The notes beneath the pieces were generated by a model. It worked only from the letters and a program-made list of their open reading frames with translations, did no database searches and was not told the origin of the DNA. A DNA stretch of 64,000 bases from Desulfobacterales bacterium. GTDB taxonomy: Bacteria; Desulfobacterota; Desulfobacteria; Desulfobacterales; Desulfosalsimonadaceae. Each line of letters begins with the position of its first letter. Positions within the stretch are counted from its first letter, which is position 1. The position numbers and the translations under genes were made by a program. Of the stretch, positions 22,268 through 31,297 are shown one piece after another. The DNA lies in NCBI GenBank assembly GCA_018335195.1, contig JAGXKN010000012.1, positions 1-64,000 of the forward strand. The letters run 5' to 3'.

Positions 22268-24565
22268 ATGATCAGGTTCCTGAAAATCTCCGGGGTTATT
22301 GTGGCCGGACTGGTGGTGCTGGCGGTGATTCTGCTGGTTGTGGCCAAGCTGTTTGTTACCCCGGAGCGGATCCGCAGGACCGTGTTGCCGCTGGCGGAAA
22401 AATCCCTGGATCGCAAGATCGAAATCGGCGATATCCGGATCCGTTTGTTTTCCGGGGTTTCCATTGAAAATCTGCAGGTGCGGATGCGCGAAGGAGACCA
22501 GCGCTTTGTTTCCGCAGACTCCCTGGTGCTTCGGTATCAATTGTTGCCGCTGCTGAAAAAACAGGTGGTCATTGACGCGGTGCGGCTGAAAAATCCGACC
22601 ATCCACGTGATCCGTAATGCAGACGGAAGCTTTAATTTCAGCGACCTGCTGAAGAACAAGGGAGAAAGCATGACCGCGGCAGGCAAGCCGGCCCTGGCGC
22701 AGGCCGGCAATGGGCCGGCAGTAAATTTGCTGGTCAGCACGGTGCAAATCAGTGACGGGCGACTGCGTTTTACAGACCGGGCACTCGGCGCGGAGCCGTT
22801 TGAATATCAGGCAACCGGGCTGGCGGGTTCCGCAAAAGACATCTCCCTGGAAAAGGCATTTCCGTTTAATTTGAGCGCCCGGCTAAACGAGGGGGATTTT
22901 TCCGCATCCGGCACATTCGATCCCGCAGGCGGGAAAATCCAGGCCAACACCGAGCTGAAGGAATTTAATGCCGTGGACTTTGCCCCGTATTTCAAAGATC
23001 GGTTCCCCGGCCGGCTTTCCTCGGCAGATTTTGACATGGATGCATCAATTACCGGGGATGCGCGGAAAATGGATATTGCAGGCGGCATCCGGGCCAGTCG
23101 GATTGACATGGAGCTCGAGGCGTTGCCGGACGCACCGGTGCGCAATGCGCAGTGCCGCCTGGATTATGACCTGTCTGTAAAACTTGCAGAAGAAGAGGTC
23201 CAAATCCGCCGGGCGGACATGGACATCAACGGCATCGCGGTTTCCGCCTCAGGCGGGGTAATGCAATACGCCTCCGTGCCGCGTCTCGATATCGCGCTGA
23301 CACTGCCGGAAACCGGATTGCAGGAGATTGTCTCCGCTGTTCCGGAAAACCTGGTCTCCGGGGTTGCGCGCATGGATCCGGCCGGCACCGTGGCGGCGGA
23401 CGTGCGGATTGCCGGACCTGCGGATCAGCCCAAAGCCCTGCTCAAAACCGGCAAAGTCCGGCTGGATCGGGTGCAGGCTGTTGTCGGTGAGCTTCGGCCC
23501 ATTGCCAGCGGAACCGTGAATCTCTCTGCTGAAAAGATTTTCGCAAACGGCCTGCAGGTAAAACTCGGCGAGGATACCGTATCCGTGGATATGGAGGTGA
23601 CGGAATTTTTTTCCGCACCCGTGCATATTACCCATCGCGCTCATGCCGGGCATCTGGACCTGGATGCACTGATTGCCGCAGCAGGGCAGGGCAAGAGGGC
23701 CGCACAGGACAAGGGGGCGGATAAGGCCGGCGGCCGGAAAAAAACGCCTGCCGCGAATAAGGTCGGGCCGTTTGACCTGCCCCTGCGGGTGGACGGCCGG
23801 ATCGAGGCGGACCGGGCCCGCTACAGGGACCTGCCGATAACGGACCTGCTGATTCACTACACGCTTGCAGACAACCTGCTGACCGTTGACCGGATGTCCG
23901 CAAAACTCGCCCAAGGCCAGGCAAAGGGCGACGCCCGCGTGGACCTGGCCGAAAAAGGCCTGGACTATGACGTCAACCTCGATCTTGCCGGTATTCAGTC
24001 CGGGCCGGTGGCCTCGGCTTTTTACCGGAAGGCCGCGGGCATGTTTTCGGGCACCGCGGATATCCAGGCCCGGATCCGGGGCAGGGGGGTCAGAATGGCA
24101 GATATCCGGAAAAACCTGAACGGGCGGACAGATTTCCGGATTTCCGACGGCAGAATCGACAGTCCGGCCCTGGCCGGCGGTCTTGCAGACAAGCTGGGTA
24201 TCCGGACCCTGAACACCCTTGATTTTGATGTATTCAAGGGAAATTTCCGCATTGAATCCGGAAAAATCCGGGTAAACGGGGATTATGACAGCAGTGACCT
24301 GAAAATGAAGCCCTCCGGCACCATCGGCCTGGACGGTTCTCTGGGGCTGGATTTGAACCTCAGGCTGGCCCCGGATCTGTCCTCCCGGCTGCCACAGGAC
24401 AGCCCGGTTGCCCGTCTGCTGGCGGACAAGCAGGGTTGGACGCAGGTTCCGGTTCGCGTGTCCGGCGATTTGTCCGGGCCCCGGTTTTCCCTTGACCGCT
24501 CCCGGCTCCGGGATCAGGTCAAGGAGAAGGTGCTTGAAAATGCCTTTCAAAAGTTATTCGACTGA
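22268..24565 (+). CDS. AsmA-family envelope protein
   Basis: 765 residues. One N-terminal transmembrane helix (about 7-30, VIVAGLVVLAVILLVVAKLF) is followed by a large beta-rich periplasmic region with repeated short strands. The C-terminal half contains the AsmA-like segment with IRGRGVRMADIRKNLNGRTD. AsmA-like proteins (AsmA, TamB, YhdP) form hydrophobic-groove bridges thought to carry lipids between the membranes. GGACAGGG lies upstream of the ATG. The 3' end overlaps the convergent alcohol dehydrogenase gene by 12 bases. Confidence 0.85.
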   Translation: MIRFLKISGVIVAGLVVLAVILLVVAKLFVTPERIRRTVLPLAEKSLDRKIEIGDIRIRLFSGVSIENLQVRMREGDQRFVSADSLVLRYQLLPLLKKQVVIDAVRLKNPTIHVIRNADGSFNFSDLLKNKGESMTAAGKPALAQAGNGPAVNLLVSTVQISDGRLRFTDRALGAEPFEYQATGLAGSAKDISLEKAFPFNLSARLNEGDFSASGTFDPAGGKIQANTELKEFNAVDFAPYFKDRFPGRLSSADFDMDASITGDARKMDIAGGIRASRIDMELEALPDAPVRNAQCRLDYDLSVKLAEEEVQIRRADMDINGIAVSASGGVMQYASVPRLDIALTLPETGLQEIVSAVPENLVSGVARMDPAGTVAADVRIAGPADQPKALLKTGKVRLDRVQAVVGELRPIASGTVNLSAEKIFANGLQVKLGEDTVSVDMEVTEFFSAPVHITHRAHAGHLDLDALIAAAGQGKRAAQDKGADKAGGRKKTPAANKVGPFDLPLRVDGRIEADRARYRDLPITDLLIHYTLADNLLTVDRMSAKLAQGQAKGDARVDLAEKGLDYDVNLDLAGIQSGPVASAFYRKAAGMFSGTADIQARIRGRGVRMADIRKNLNGRTDFRISDGRIDSPALAGGLADKLGIRTLNTLDFDVFKGNFRIESGKIRVNGDYDSSDLKMKPSGTIGLDGSLGLDLNLRLAPDLSSRLPQDSPVARLLADKQGWTQVPVRVSGDLSGPRFSLDRSRLRDQVKEKVLENAFQKLFD

Positions 24566-25567
24566 GAATGACGCGGATTCACCGGAATCCCTCGGATTGA
24601 TGAGCACCTTCAGGCTGCCCTTTGCCGCGGCATGGGCGAACGCCTCGGTAAACCGGGAAAGCGGGTAGATCTTTTCGGCAAGCGGCAGGACATCGATCCG
24701 GTTGTTTGCCAGAAACCGCAGGGCCATGTCAATGTCCCCGCACCGGGAACCGAGCAGGTGAATTTCATTGACCGCGACTGCTGAGAGATCGATTTCGGAA
24801 GGATTGCGGCTGGTGGTTTTGACGATAACGGTGCCCTCGGGTCGCACCTGTTCCAGGGCTTCCCGAATGCCCGTCGGGCTGCCCATGGCCTCCACGACCA
24901 TATCGAATTGTCCCGATCGGCGGAATGCGGATTGCCGGATGCCGTCTTCTGCTGCCTGCAGGGTATGAATTCCCTGATTTCCCGCTATGGCCAGTTTTTC
25001 AGGGTGCCGGCCGGCAATCGTCACGCTGCTGCTGAAGTGTTTTAGGCCCAGCGCGCACAGCAGGCCCAGCTTTCCGTCCCCGAGCACCAGGATGCGCATG
25101 TTGTTGGTGATATGCACCTGCTGGGTAATTTCCAGGGCTGCGGCAAGGGGTTCTGCAAAAACGGCCTGCAGCGTGTCCACGGTCTCCGGCACTACGTGCA
25201 GGTTTTGCACGGGCACCGCGATATACTCGGCAAACGCCCCGTTTCTTCCCCGGATGCCCAGGACCGTGCGGGCTTCGCAGTGCCGGGGATCGCCGCAGCG
25301 GCACCAGGCGCACTTCCCGCAGCCGCAGTTGATTTCCGCCACCACGCGCTTTCCGACCAGGTCCGTATCGGCCGGTGCTTCCCGGACCACCCCGACGAAC
25401 TCATGGCCGGCAATTCCGGAGAATTCGGCGTATCCCTGATATATCTCCGTGTCCGTGGCGCAGATGCCCGCCATTAAAACCTTTACAAGCGCTTCGTCTT
25501 CCCCGGGCTCCGGGACCGGCGCCTCTGTAAGGGTAATTTCCCGGTTTTCAAACCACGCGGCTTTCAT
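24554..25567 (-). CDS. Zinc-dependent alcohol dehydrogenase (MDR superfamily)
   Basis: 337 residues. Catalytic zinc ligands are visible in AGICATDTEIY (Cys) and GHEFVG (His-Glu). The structural zinc lobe is cysteine-rich (CGCGKCAWCRCGDPRHC). The Rossmann domain has VLGDGKLGLL. It is of the threonine/sorbitol dehydrogenase type; the substrate is unknown. The frame is open far upstream (to 25954), but that part runs through an intergenic repeat, so the ATG at 25567, preceded by GAGAG, is taken as the start. It is transcribed towards the AsmA-family gene. Confidence 0.85.
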   Translation of the reverse strand: MKAAWFENREITLTEAPVPEPGEDEALVKVLMAGICATDTEIYQGYAEFSGIAGHEFVGVVREAPADTDLVGKRVVAEINCGCGKCAWCRCGDPRHCEARTVLGIRGRNGAFAEYIAVPVQNLHVVPETVDTLQAVFAEPLAAALEITQQVHITNNMRILVLGDGKLGLLCALGLKHFSSSVTIAGRHPEKLAIAGNQGIHTLQAAEDGIRQSAFRRSGQFDMVVEAMGSPTGIREALEQVRPEGTVIVKTTSRNPSEIDLSAVAVNEIHLLGSRCGDIDMALRFLANNRIDVLPLAEKIYPLSRFTEAFAHAAAKGSLKVLINPRDSGESASFSVE

Positions 25568-25600
25568 GCGTTCTCTCTTTTTCTCCTTGCCGTCGAAATC

Positions 25601-25842
25601 TGGATCGGTATCGAAGTCGAAAAAAATCCGATCACGACCCCGGCAACCAGGCCTTGGTTTGTTTTTGGTGCTTCTGCTATATCCGCTGGCCCTGCAAAAA
25701 AAGGCTTTAAGTTTTTCCCCGCCGGTCCGCCGGCCAGCCATCCTCGGGGATGCACGCGGAAAGCATTTGAATTCCGGGTTTTTCCAGGCAGCCGCAATGC
25801 GCTTCTTGATCTGGCTTCCACCGGCAATCGTTGTTCTTTTTA
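25601..25842. repeat. Long diverged intergenic repeat, copy 2
   Basis: This shares with 21811-22150, in order: GGATCGGTATCG, a CCTTGGTTTGTT-like block, GGCCCTGCAAAAAAAGGCTT, CCGCCGGTCCGCCGGCC, TTCCGGGTTTTTCCAG and CCACCGGCAATCGTTGTTCTTT. It is shorter than copy 1 by internal deletions. It lies between the divergent alcohol dehydrogenase and FAH-family genes. Confidence 0.7.
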
Positions 25843-25850
25843 TACAGCCA

Positions 25851-25879
25851 ATGACAAACATCGTCAAATCTGATATGAT
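25851..25879 (+). promoter_or_regulatory. Probable sigma-70 promoter of the FAH-cyclase pair
   Basis: ATGACA (-35, 5 of 6) is separated by exactly 17 bases from TATGAT (-10, 5 of 6). The predicted start point lies about 35-40 bases before the ATG at 25922. Confidence 0.6.
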
Positions 25880-25921
25880 TATACACTTAATAAATCGAAA
25901 ACAAAAAGGCAGGCATCCGTC

Positions 25922-26950
25922 ATGAAAATCCGGAAAGTCATTCAAAAAGGGCAATCCGAACCCGAAGTGGCCATATACCGGCAGGACCGGTGGGTACCGA
26001 TCTCGCCGGCCATTGCGGGCAGCGGCCTGGCAGAGCGGATCGGCGATCCGGCCTTCACCGATGTGGTTTCACTGCTGGGGCTTCCCCCGGAAAATCGCCG
26101 GGAACTCGAAAGCCGGGTGGATGATTACCTGGCATCCGGGGCGGACCGGGCGGCTGAATATGAAGAAACGCCTGTAATGCCTTTTTTCCCGTTCTCTTAC
26201 CGGGATTTCATGCTGTTTGAACAGCATGTCACCGGCGCCGCCCGGGGGTTTGCCAGGCAGTTCATGCCCGGGGCCTACCGCCTGGCACGGGTTTACGAAA
26301 AGCTTTCCAAAAAGACCTTCCCCAAATTCCGGCCGCACCCCCTGTGGTATCAGAAGCCGATTTACTACATGGGCAACCATTTGAACTTTGTCACCGAAGG
26401 GCATCCGGTGATGTTCCCGTCATACAGCCGGGCCCTGGACTATGAGCTGGAAATCGGTGCCGTGGTCGCACATCCGGTCAAAAATGCCGCTCCGGAACAA
26501 GCACTGGAGGCCATCGGCGGATTCGTGGTGTTTAATGATTTCAGCGCCAGGGACGTGCAGCTGCCCGAGATGCGCAGCGGATTCGGCCCGGTCAAGGCAA
26601 AGCATTTTGCCAATGCCATTTCGCAGACGGTTGTCAGCGCCGACGAGATCCTGCCGCACCTGGATACCTTAAAGGGCCGGGTGATGATAAACGGACAACT
26701 CGTTGTGGAGACCTCGGCTGCGGGCATGTATCACTCCCTTGGCCAGGCCGTGGCCTATGCTTCCCTGGAAGAGCAGCTCCATGCAGGCGAACTCATCGGC
26801 AGCGGCACCCTGCCGGGCGGGTGCGCCATGGAAAACGGAAGATGGGTGAAACCCGGAGATACCATAACCCTGAAGCTTGACCACATTGGCACGCTGACCA
26901 ATCCGATCACGGCCGAAACAAGCCGGCCGGAAAGAAAGGAAAACATATGA
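25922..26950 (+). CDS. Fumarylacetoacetate hydrolase (FAH) family protein
   Basis: 342 residues with the FAH fold. Metal-binding acidic residues are visible in YELEIGAVV and in VFNDFSARDVQ, and the C-terminal segment has LIGSGTLPGGCAMENGRWVKPGD. The family includes hydrolases, hydratases, decarboxylases and isomerases acting on 1,3-diketo or 2-oxo acids, so the exact reaction is open. It overlaps the cyclase-family gene by ATGA, so the two work together; degradation of a cyclic or diketo compound would fit (inference). Confidence 0.85.
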   Translation: MKIRKVIQKGQSEPEVAIYRQDRWVPISPAIAGSGLAERIGDPAFTDVVSLLGLPPENRRELESRVDDYLASGADRAAEYEETPVMPFFPFSYRDFMLFEQHVTGAARGFARQFMPGAYRLARVYEKLSKKTFPKFRPHPLWYQKPIYYMGNHLNFVTEGHPVMFPSYSRALDYELEIGAVVAHPVKNAAPEQALEAIGGFVVFNDFSARDVQLPEMRSGFGPVKAKHFANAISQTVVSADEILPHLDTLKGRVMINGQLVVETSAAGMYHSLGQAVAYASLEEQLHAGELIGSGTLPGGCAMENGRWVKPGDTITLKLDHIGTLTNPITAETSRPERKENI

Positions 26951-27726
26951 CCACCATTATCGATCTGTCCAAGTCCATTCGGTACAATCCGGGAGACCCC
27001 GGATTCATGCGGATCAAGATCAAGCATAAGCTGCACCGGAAAGGCGGATGGCTGGTGCGCCTGCTGGGGCTTCCCTTTCGGATGTTTCCCAAAGGGTTCC
27101 GGGGGTGGGCTGATGATACCATCAAGCACATGGGTGTGCATTCCACCACCCATATTGACGCGCCCTGGCATTACGGACCAGAGACCGGGGGGCAGCCGGC
27201 CCGAACCATAGACCAGGTGCCCCTGGAATGGTGCTACGGTGACGGGGTCATGATCAACATGTCCCATAAGCCGGATTTCGAGCCCATCATGGCTGCGGAT
27301 TTGGAACAGGCCGTGGCCAAAACCGGTTCCAAGATCCGGCGCGGCACCATTGTTCTGATCCGCACGGACCGCGACAAGCTCATGGGAACCCCGGATTACT
27401 TCAAACGCGGCACCGGCATGAGCGCAGAGGCCACCCGATGGCTAATAGAGCGTGGGGTCCGGGTCATGGGCATTGATCAATGGGGATGGGATCTGCCCCT
27501 GCCATGGCAGATTTCCGAAGCCAAGCGGCAGCGAAACCCGGAAGTCTTCTGGGAGGCCCACAGAGTGGGTACCCGGGAGGAATACCTGCACATGGAGCAG
27601 CTCACCAACCTGAAATCCCTGCCGCCGCACGGCTTCAAGGTGGCGGTTTTTCCCCTGAAGATCACCGGCGGCTCGGCCGCCCCGGTGCGGGCAGTGGCGA
27701 TCATGGAAGACGAGAGCGCATCCTAG
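26947..27726 (+). CDS. Cyclase-family (kynurenine-formamidase-like) hydrolase
   Basis: 259 residues. The metal-binding motif HMGVHSTTHIDAPWHYG (about residues 59-75) is the cyclase-family form of HxGTHxDxPxH, and RTDRDKLMG follows. Members hydrolyse N-formylkynurenine, isatin or related amides and lactones with Mn or Zn. It starts inside the stop of the FAH gene (ATGA). The pair resembles small catabolic operons, but neither substrate is indicated. Confidence 0.83.
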   Translation: MTTIIDLSKSIRYNPGDPGFMRIKIKHKLHRKGGWLVRLLGLPFRMFPKGFRGWADDTIKHMGVHSTTHIDAPWHYGPETGGQPARTIDQVPLEWCYGDGVMINMSHKPDFEPIMAADLEQAVAKTGSKIRRGTIVLIRTDRDKLMGTPDYFKRGTGMSAEATRWLIERGVRVMGIDQWGWDLPLPWQISEAKRQRNPEVFWEAHRVGTREEYLHMEQLTNLKSLPPHGFKVAVFPLKITGGSAAPVRAVAIMEDESAS

Positions 27727-27754
27727 TCGTCTTTTACCTATACAAAATCCTGTT

Positions 27755-27782
27755 TTTAAAAATCTGAAACGCTCAATTTCGG
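27755..27782. repeat. TTTAAAAATCTGAAACGCTC repeat, single arm
   Basis: A 28-base match with one mismatch to the reverse complement of 37287-37314. It lies in the 58-base gap between the convergent cyclase and thyX genes. Confidence 0.65.
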
Positions 27783-27784
27783 TT

Positions 27785-28588
27785 TTATACCTTTGAATGA
27801 TCAGAAATCCAGGCCCCGCTTTGCGCATCCGGCTTCATGTCCTGGAACACGTTGGGAAATTCCTTTTTGCAGATCTCTGCGATCTGTGCGCCGACCAGCC
27901 GGATTTCCTCTTCTGCGTGCTCGGAGGTACGCATGGCAATGATGTGGCGCCAGGCCCGCAGGTTGCCCGTGACCATGATGGTGGTGCCGATGCCGATGGG
28001 CGCCAGGCGACGGAACATGGAAGTCAGCATTTTTTTCCGGGAGAATTCGCCGATTTCTCCGATCCCGAAAATCTCGGAAAGCTCCTTCTGGGCGTTTTCC
28101 AGAAAATCAATAACTTCCCGGAACTTCTGCTCGGCCTGTGGATTTTCCCGGGCGGAATCCGGAATCCACACCGGCAGGTCATCTAAGCGCACGTACCTGA
28201 GGCTTTCCTGGCTGTAGGCCATGCCCGCCCTGTGCCGGACCAGCTCGTGGGTAAAGACCCGGGAAACGTTGCGGCAGATAAAGGTCGCGTTGACGTGTTC
28301 CAGCACCGAGCCGTGCCCGCTTTTTAACACGTTGGCAATATAGCGCGCATTGCCCCGCCGCACGTTGGTGACATTCGGGTTGGAGGCTTCTGGCTTTTCC
28401 GGATCATACGGCTGCCAGCTCCGGTAGCACATGCGGCCCGCGGCCTCCACCAGGTTTTCCCCGTCTGATACGCTTGGGTCGATCTGCCAGTCCGGGCCGC
28501 CGATATCCTGCAGGTACGCGTTCAGGCCTTCGGGCACCAGCATGGTCTTGGCCACCAGGTAGACCCGGGGACTCTCGATTTCTCGCAT
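27785..28588 (-). CDS. thyX: Flavin-dependent thymidylate synthase ThyX
   Basis: 267 residues. ThyX makes dTMP from dUMP with FAD and methylene-tetrahydrofolate. The signature region reads RHRAGMAYSQESLRY, with eight residues between RHR and the serine rather than the usual seven. It is flanked by family-like segments (GHGSVLEHVNATFICRNVSR before, and HAEEEIRLVGAQIAEICKKE near the C-terminus). AGGAGG lies 6 bases before the ATG. The gene is 15 bases downstream of the AI-2E family permease gene on the same strand. No thyA was seen. Confidence 0.88.
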   Translation of the reverse strand: MREIESPRVYLVAKTMLVPEGLNAYLQDIGGPDWQIDPSVSDGENLVEAAGRMCYRSWQPYDPEKPEASNPNVTNVRRGNARYIANVLKSGHGSVLEHVNATFICRNVSRVFTHELVRHRAGMAYSQESLRYVRLDDLPVWIPDSARENPQAEQKFREVIDFLENAQKELSEIFGIGEIGEFSRKKMLTSMFRRLAPIGIGTTIMVTGNLRAWRHIIAMRTSEHAEEEIRLVGAQIAEICKKEFPNVFQDMKPDAQSGAWISDHSKV

Positions 28589-28603
28589 AATTGCCTCCTG
28601 TGT

Positions 28604-29674
28604 TTATTGATCCGGTTTTTTGATCGGTTTCATGGTGAACCAGGTTTTAATCACGGCATGAACCAGGGTGGCCAGCGGTATGGCCAGAAACAGCCCCCAG
28701 ATTCCCCACAGGCCGCCGAACACGAGTATGGCCACGATAATGGCTACCGGATGCAGATTGACCACGCCGGATAAAAGCAGGGGGACCAGGATGTTGCCGT
28801 CTATGAGCTGGATTATGCCGTAGGCGATGACCGTGTAGGTGAAATCCGGGCTGATGCCCCATTGAAAAAAAGCCAGCAGCACCACCGGGATGGTCATCAC
28901 CGTGGCCCCGATGTAGGGCACCAGCACGGACAGCCCGATAAACAGGGAAACCAGCATGGCAAAGTTCAGACCCAGAAACGCGAATGTCACGTAGCTGGCC
29001 AGCCAGACAATGAGAATTTCCCAGATTTTGCCGCGTACAAAATTGGCGACCTGGTCGTTGACCTCGTTCCAGACCTCCTCGGTCAGATCCAGGTTTGTGG
29101 GCAGAAAGTTCTTGAACCAGGAAAGGATGCGGTCTTTGTCCTTGAGAAAAAACAGCACCAGAAGGGGCACGAGCACCAGGTAGATCAGCAGGGTAATCAG
29201 GTTGCGCACCGAGGCCACGGAAAATACCACCACGTTCTGGCCCAGGTTGGTGAGCTCGGTTTTCAGAAATCCGATCACCTGCCGGATTTGATCTTCGGAT
29301 ACCAGTTCGGGATAGCGCTGGGGCAGTTCCATGAGCTGCTCCTGACCGTTTGCGATCAGGGCGGGCAGTTCCTGAACGAGCTGGGCGATCTGGCGCGACA
29401 GCAGCGGAAGCAGGCCCACGACCAGGGTGAGCAGACAGATCATGAAAGCGGTAAAGGTGACGGTCACACTGATCCATCTGGGGATATGAAGGCCTTCGAG
29501 ACGCGACACGACGCCCTCGAGCAGATAGGCAATGATCAGTCCCGCGAAAACCGGCTGCAGCATTTCGCCCAAAAGGACAATGCCCAGGAATCCGCCCAGA
29601 AGAATGGCCCAGAGGATCACCACCTGGGGATCGGAAAACCGCTCGTGAAACCAGTCCCGGATCATCCGGATCAT
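28604..29674 (-). CDS. AI-2E family transporter (PerM-like permease)
   Basis: 356 residues with about 8 transmembrane helices in the family pattern: three near the N-terminus, a cytoplasmic-helical segment (about 85-160) and five in the C-terminal half. It contains YLVLVPLLVLFFLKDKDRIL and the segment VPYIGATVMTIPV. Family members are variously proposed to export AI-2, sodium/protons or other small molecules; no substrate can be named. It precedes thyX on one strand. Confidence 0.88.
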   Translation of the reverse strand: MIRMIRDWFHERFSDPQVVILWAILLGGFLGIVLLGEMLQPVFAGLIIAYLLEGVVSRLEGLHIPRWISVTVTFTAFMICLLTLVVGLLPLLSRQIAQLVQELPALIANGQEQLMELPQRYPELVSEDQIRQVIGFLKTELTNLGQNVVVFSVASVRNLITLLIYLVLVPLLVLFFLKDKDRILSWFKNFLPTNLDLTEEVWNEVNDQVANFVRGKIWEILIVWLASYVTFAFLGLNFAMLVSLFIGLSVLVPYIGATVMTIPVVLLAFFQWGISPDFTYTVIAYGIIQLIDGNILVPLLLSGVVNLHPVAIIVAILVFGGLWGIWGLFLAIPLATLVHAVIKTWFTMKPIKKPDQ

Positions 29675-29687
29675 GTCGCGGGCCTCA

Positions 29688-30548
29688 TCAGATATGCGCC
29701 TGGAGCCAGGTTTCCAGGTCGCCGATCACCCATTCCCGCTGCTCCTGCTCTTCATTGTAAATTTCATGGTACAGGCCGGGGTATTCATGCAGGGTTTTGT
29801 CGGCAGCGGCGACCTGCTTGAAAAAATCGCGGCAGCGCTGCGGATCCACGAGCCGGTCTTCTTCTGCGATCTGCATGAGAAGCGGAACGGAAACGGCATC
29901 CGCGTTTCGGCGCGTGCGGGCCATGGCATCCATCATCTCGGTGAAAAGCCGGGCGGAGATCCGCCGGTGGACCAGGGGGTCCCGGATATAGGCGTCCACC
30001 ACGGCGCTGTCATGGCTCAGATACTCGGGTGCCAGTTCATTGTCAAATGTCAGGGAGGGCCAAGTGGCCGAGATGAACCGGGCTATTGCGGTTTTTGCAC
30101 GCGGCGGAGCAAATCCCGGGGCCAGGGCAGGACACGAAACGATCACCCCGCTTGCCTGATCCGAAAACTGCCGGATGTAATCGAGCACGATCAGGCCGCC
30201 CATGCTGTGTCCCAAAAGCAACAGGGGGGTGTTTGGCGCCAGTGCATTGCGGCATTTTTCCACGAACAGGTGCAGATCTTGTGTGTAATCGGCGAACTGT
30301 CGGATACACCCGCGCTTGCCCCCGCTCTGTCCATGGCCCCTGTGATCATGGGCGAAAACAAAAAGGCCTTTCTGCGCCAGTCGTTCAGCCAGGGCCGTGT
30401 ACCGTCCGGAATGCTCGCACAGGCCGTGGGCGATGACAAGACCGGCACGGTGCGGGGATGGGCCCGGAAACTGCCTGAAAAACAACTGTGTGCCGTCCCC
30501 GGCGCTCAGTGTCCCGGTGGATGGGGATGCAGCGTTTTGCATTGGCAA
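29688..30548 (-). CDS. Alpha/beta hydrolase, monoacylglycerol lipase-like
   Basis: 286 residues. The oxyanion region has HDHRGHGQSGG, and the nucleophile elbow is GHSMGG (about residues 108-113). The acidic residue (EEDRLVDP) and histidine (YPGLYHEIYNE) of the triad are in place near the C-terminus. This is the serine aminopeptidase S33/monoglyceride lipase branch, which hydrolyses monoacylglycerols or lysophospholipids. The stop is 14 bases upstream of the permease start on the same strand. Confidence 0.88.
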   Translation of the reverse strand: MPMQNAASPSTGTLSAGDGTQLFFRQFPGPSPHRAGLVIAHGLCEHSGRYTALAERLAQKGLFVFAHDHRGHGQSGGKRGCIRQFADYTQDLHLFVEKCRNALAPNTPLLLLGHSMGGLIVLDYIRQFSDQASGVIVSCPALAPGFAPPRAKTAIARFISATWPSLTFDNELAPEYLSHDSAVVDAYIRDPLVHRRISARLFTEMMDAMARTRRNADAVSVPLLMQIAEEDRLVDPQRCRDFFKQVAAADKTLHEYPGLYHEIYNEEQEQREWVIGDLETWLQAHI

Positions 30549-30604
30549 GCTCCCATATGGTTTTGTCTGTTTTTGCGGAAGATGCGGCGTTTACGCGGTT
30601 GCTG

Positions 30605-30937
30605 TCAGATGCCAAGCTTGGACAGAAAAATGCAGATTTCGTTGACCGTGTCAACGAGCCTGGGATGGGAGGTTCGAAACTCCCGTACCGATTCGTAAAG
30701 GCCCTCCAGCGAGGTTTCCAGCAGATTCGGATTGAGCTCCTCGCGGGTGGCCTCATGCGCCGTTGCCTTGGTGAACTTCTTGATACTTTCGGCCTTTTCC
30801 AGGTCGGTTTCGGCCAGGGTGTTGATTTCCTCGTTTAAGCGGCTGAGCAGGTCGTAGTATTCCTGCTTCTTATCCTCCGGGATGTTCTTGGAGGTCTTGA
30901 TTTTATCCTCGAGTTTTGACAGGGTGTTTTTCAGCAT
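30605..30937 (-). CDS. Small helical protein, DUF4404-like
   Basis: 110 residues, no cysteine-rich motif, signal peptide or membrane helix. It is almost entirely charged amphipathic helix (KIKTSKNIPEDKKQEYYDLL). The ending FRTSHPRLVDTVNEICIFL resembles the C-terminus of DUF4404 proteins (recalled, not searched). It is transcribed towards the lipase-like gene. The function is unknown. Confidence 0.7.
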   Translation of the reverse strand: MLKNTLSKLEDKIKTSKNIPEDKKQEYYDLLSRLNEEINTLAETDLEKAESIKKFTKATAHEATREELNPNLLETSLEGLYESVREFRTSHPRLVDTVNEICIFLSKLGI

Positions 30938-31015
30938 GGGGCATCCTTGTTTGCGGTTCAGAGTTTTCCAAACTCTACCGCAATCTGGGTCTCAAGACAA
31001 GATCGTTTTTACGGG

Positions 31016-31297
31016 ATGCAGAACACGGGGCTGAGACGACAAGGGCGGGCTTTGACAAATCCGTGTGAAAATTGCGACATCGAGGAAAAGGTGTATGTCT
31101 GCTGCGGCCGGCACCCGGAAACCGGCCGCCGGCAAGGACTTCAAATCGGTTCAAACCGGGTTGTCATGGCCTGCCCGTTTCTGGATGCCGACGGATGGTG
31201 CATGATTTACGCCCGGCGCCCCCAGGCCTGCCGCGATTTTTTCTGCGAGCGATTCAACAGTTCAAATTTATCTTTACCCTTTAGCCTTGAGCCTTAG
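31016..31297 (+). CDS. YkgJ-like cysteine-cluster protein
   Basis: About 93 residues with eight cysteines. The pattern NPCENCDIEEKVYVCCG, then ACPFLDADGWCMIYARRPQACRDFFC, split here only for description, matches the YkgJ/Fe-S-Zn cluster family, whose members may bind an iron-sulfur or zinc site. The last 12 residues look unrelated to the family and run into AT-rich sequence, so the 3' end may be altered. The start at ATG 31016 is preferred over a TTG at 30947; neither has a clear Shine-Dalgarno. It overlaps the convergent thiolase gene by 4 bases. Confidence 0.65.
   Translation: MQNTGLRRQGRALTNPCENCDIEEKVYVCCGRHPETGRRQGLQIGSNRVVMACPFLDADGWCMIYARRPQACRDFFCERFNSSNLSLPFSLEP

Noticed and set aside
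25568-25954. N-terminal extension of the zinc alcohol dehydrogenase
   Set aside because: The frame is open, but it reads through a repeat also found at 21811 and the residues do not resemble the family. The ATG at 25567 gives a normal length.
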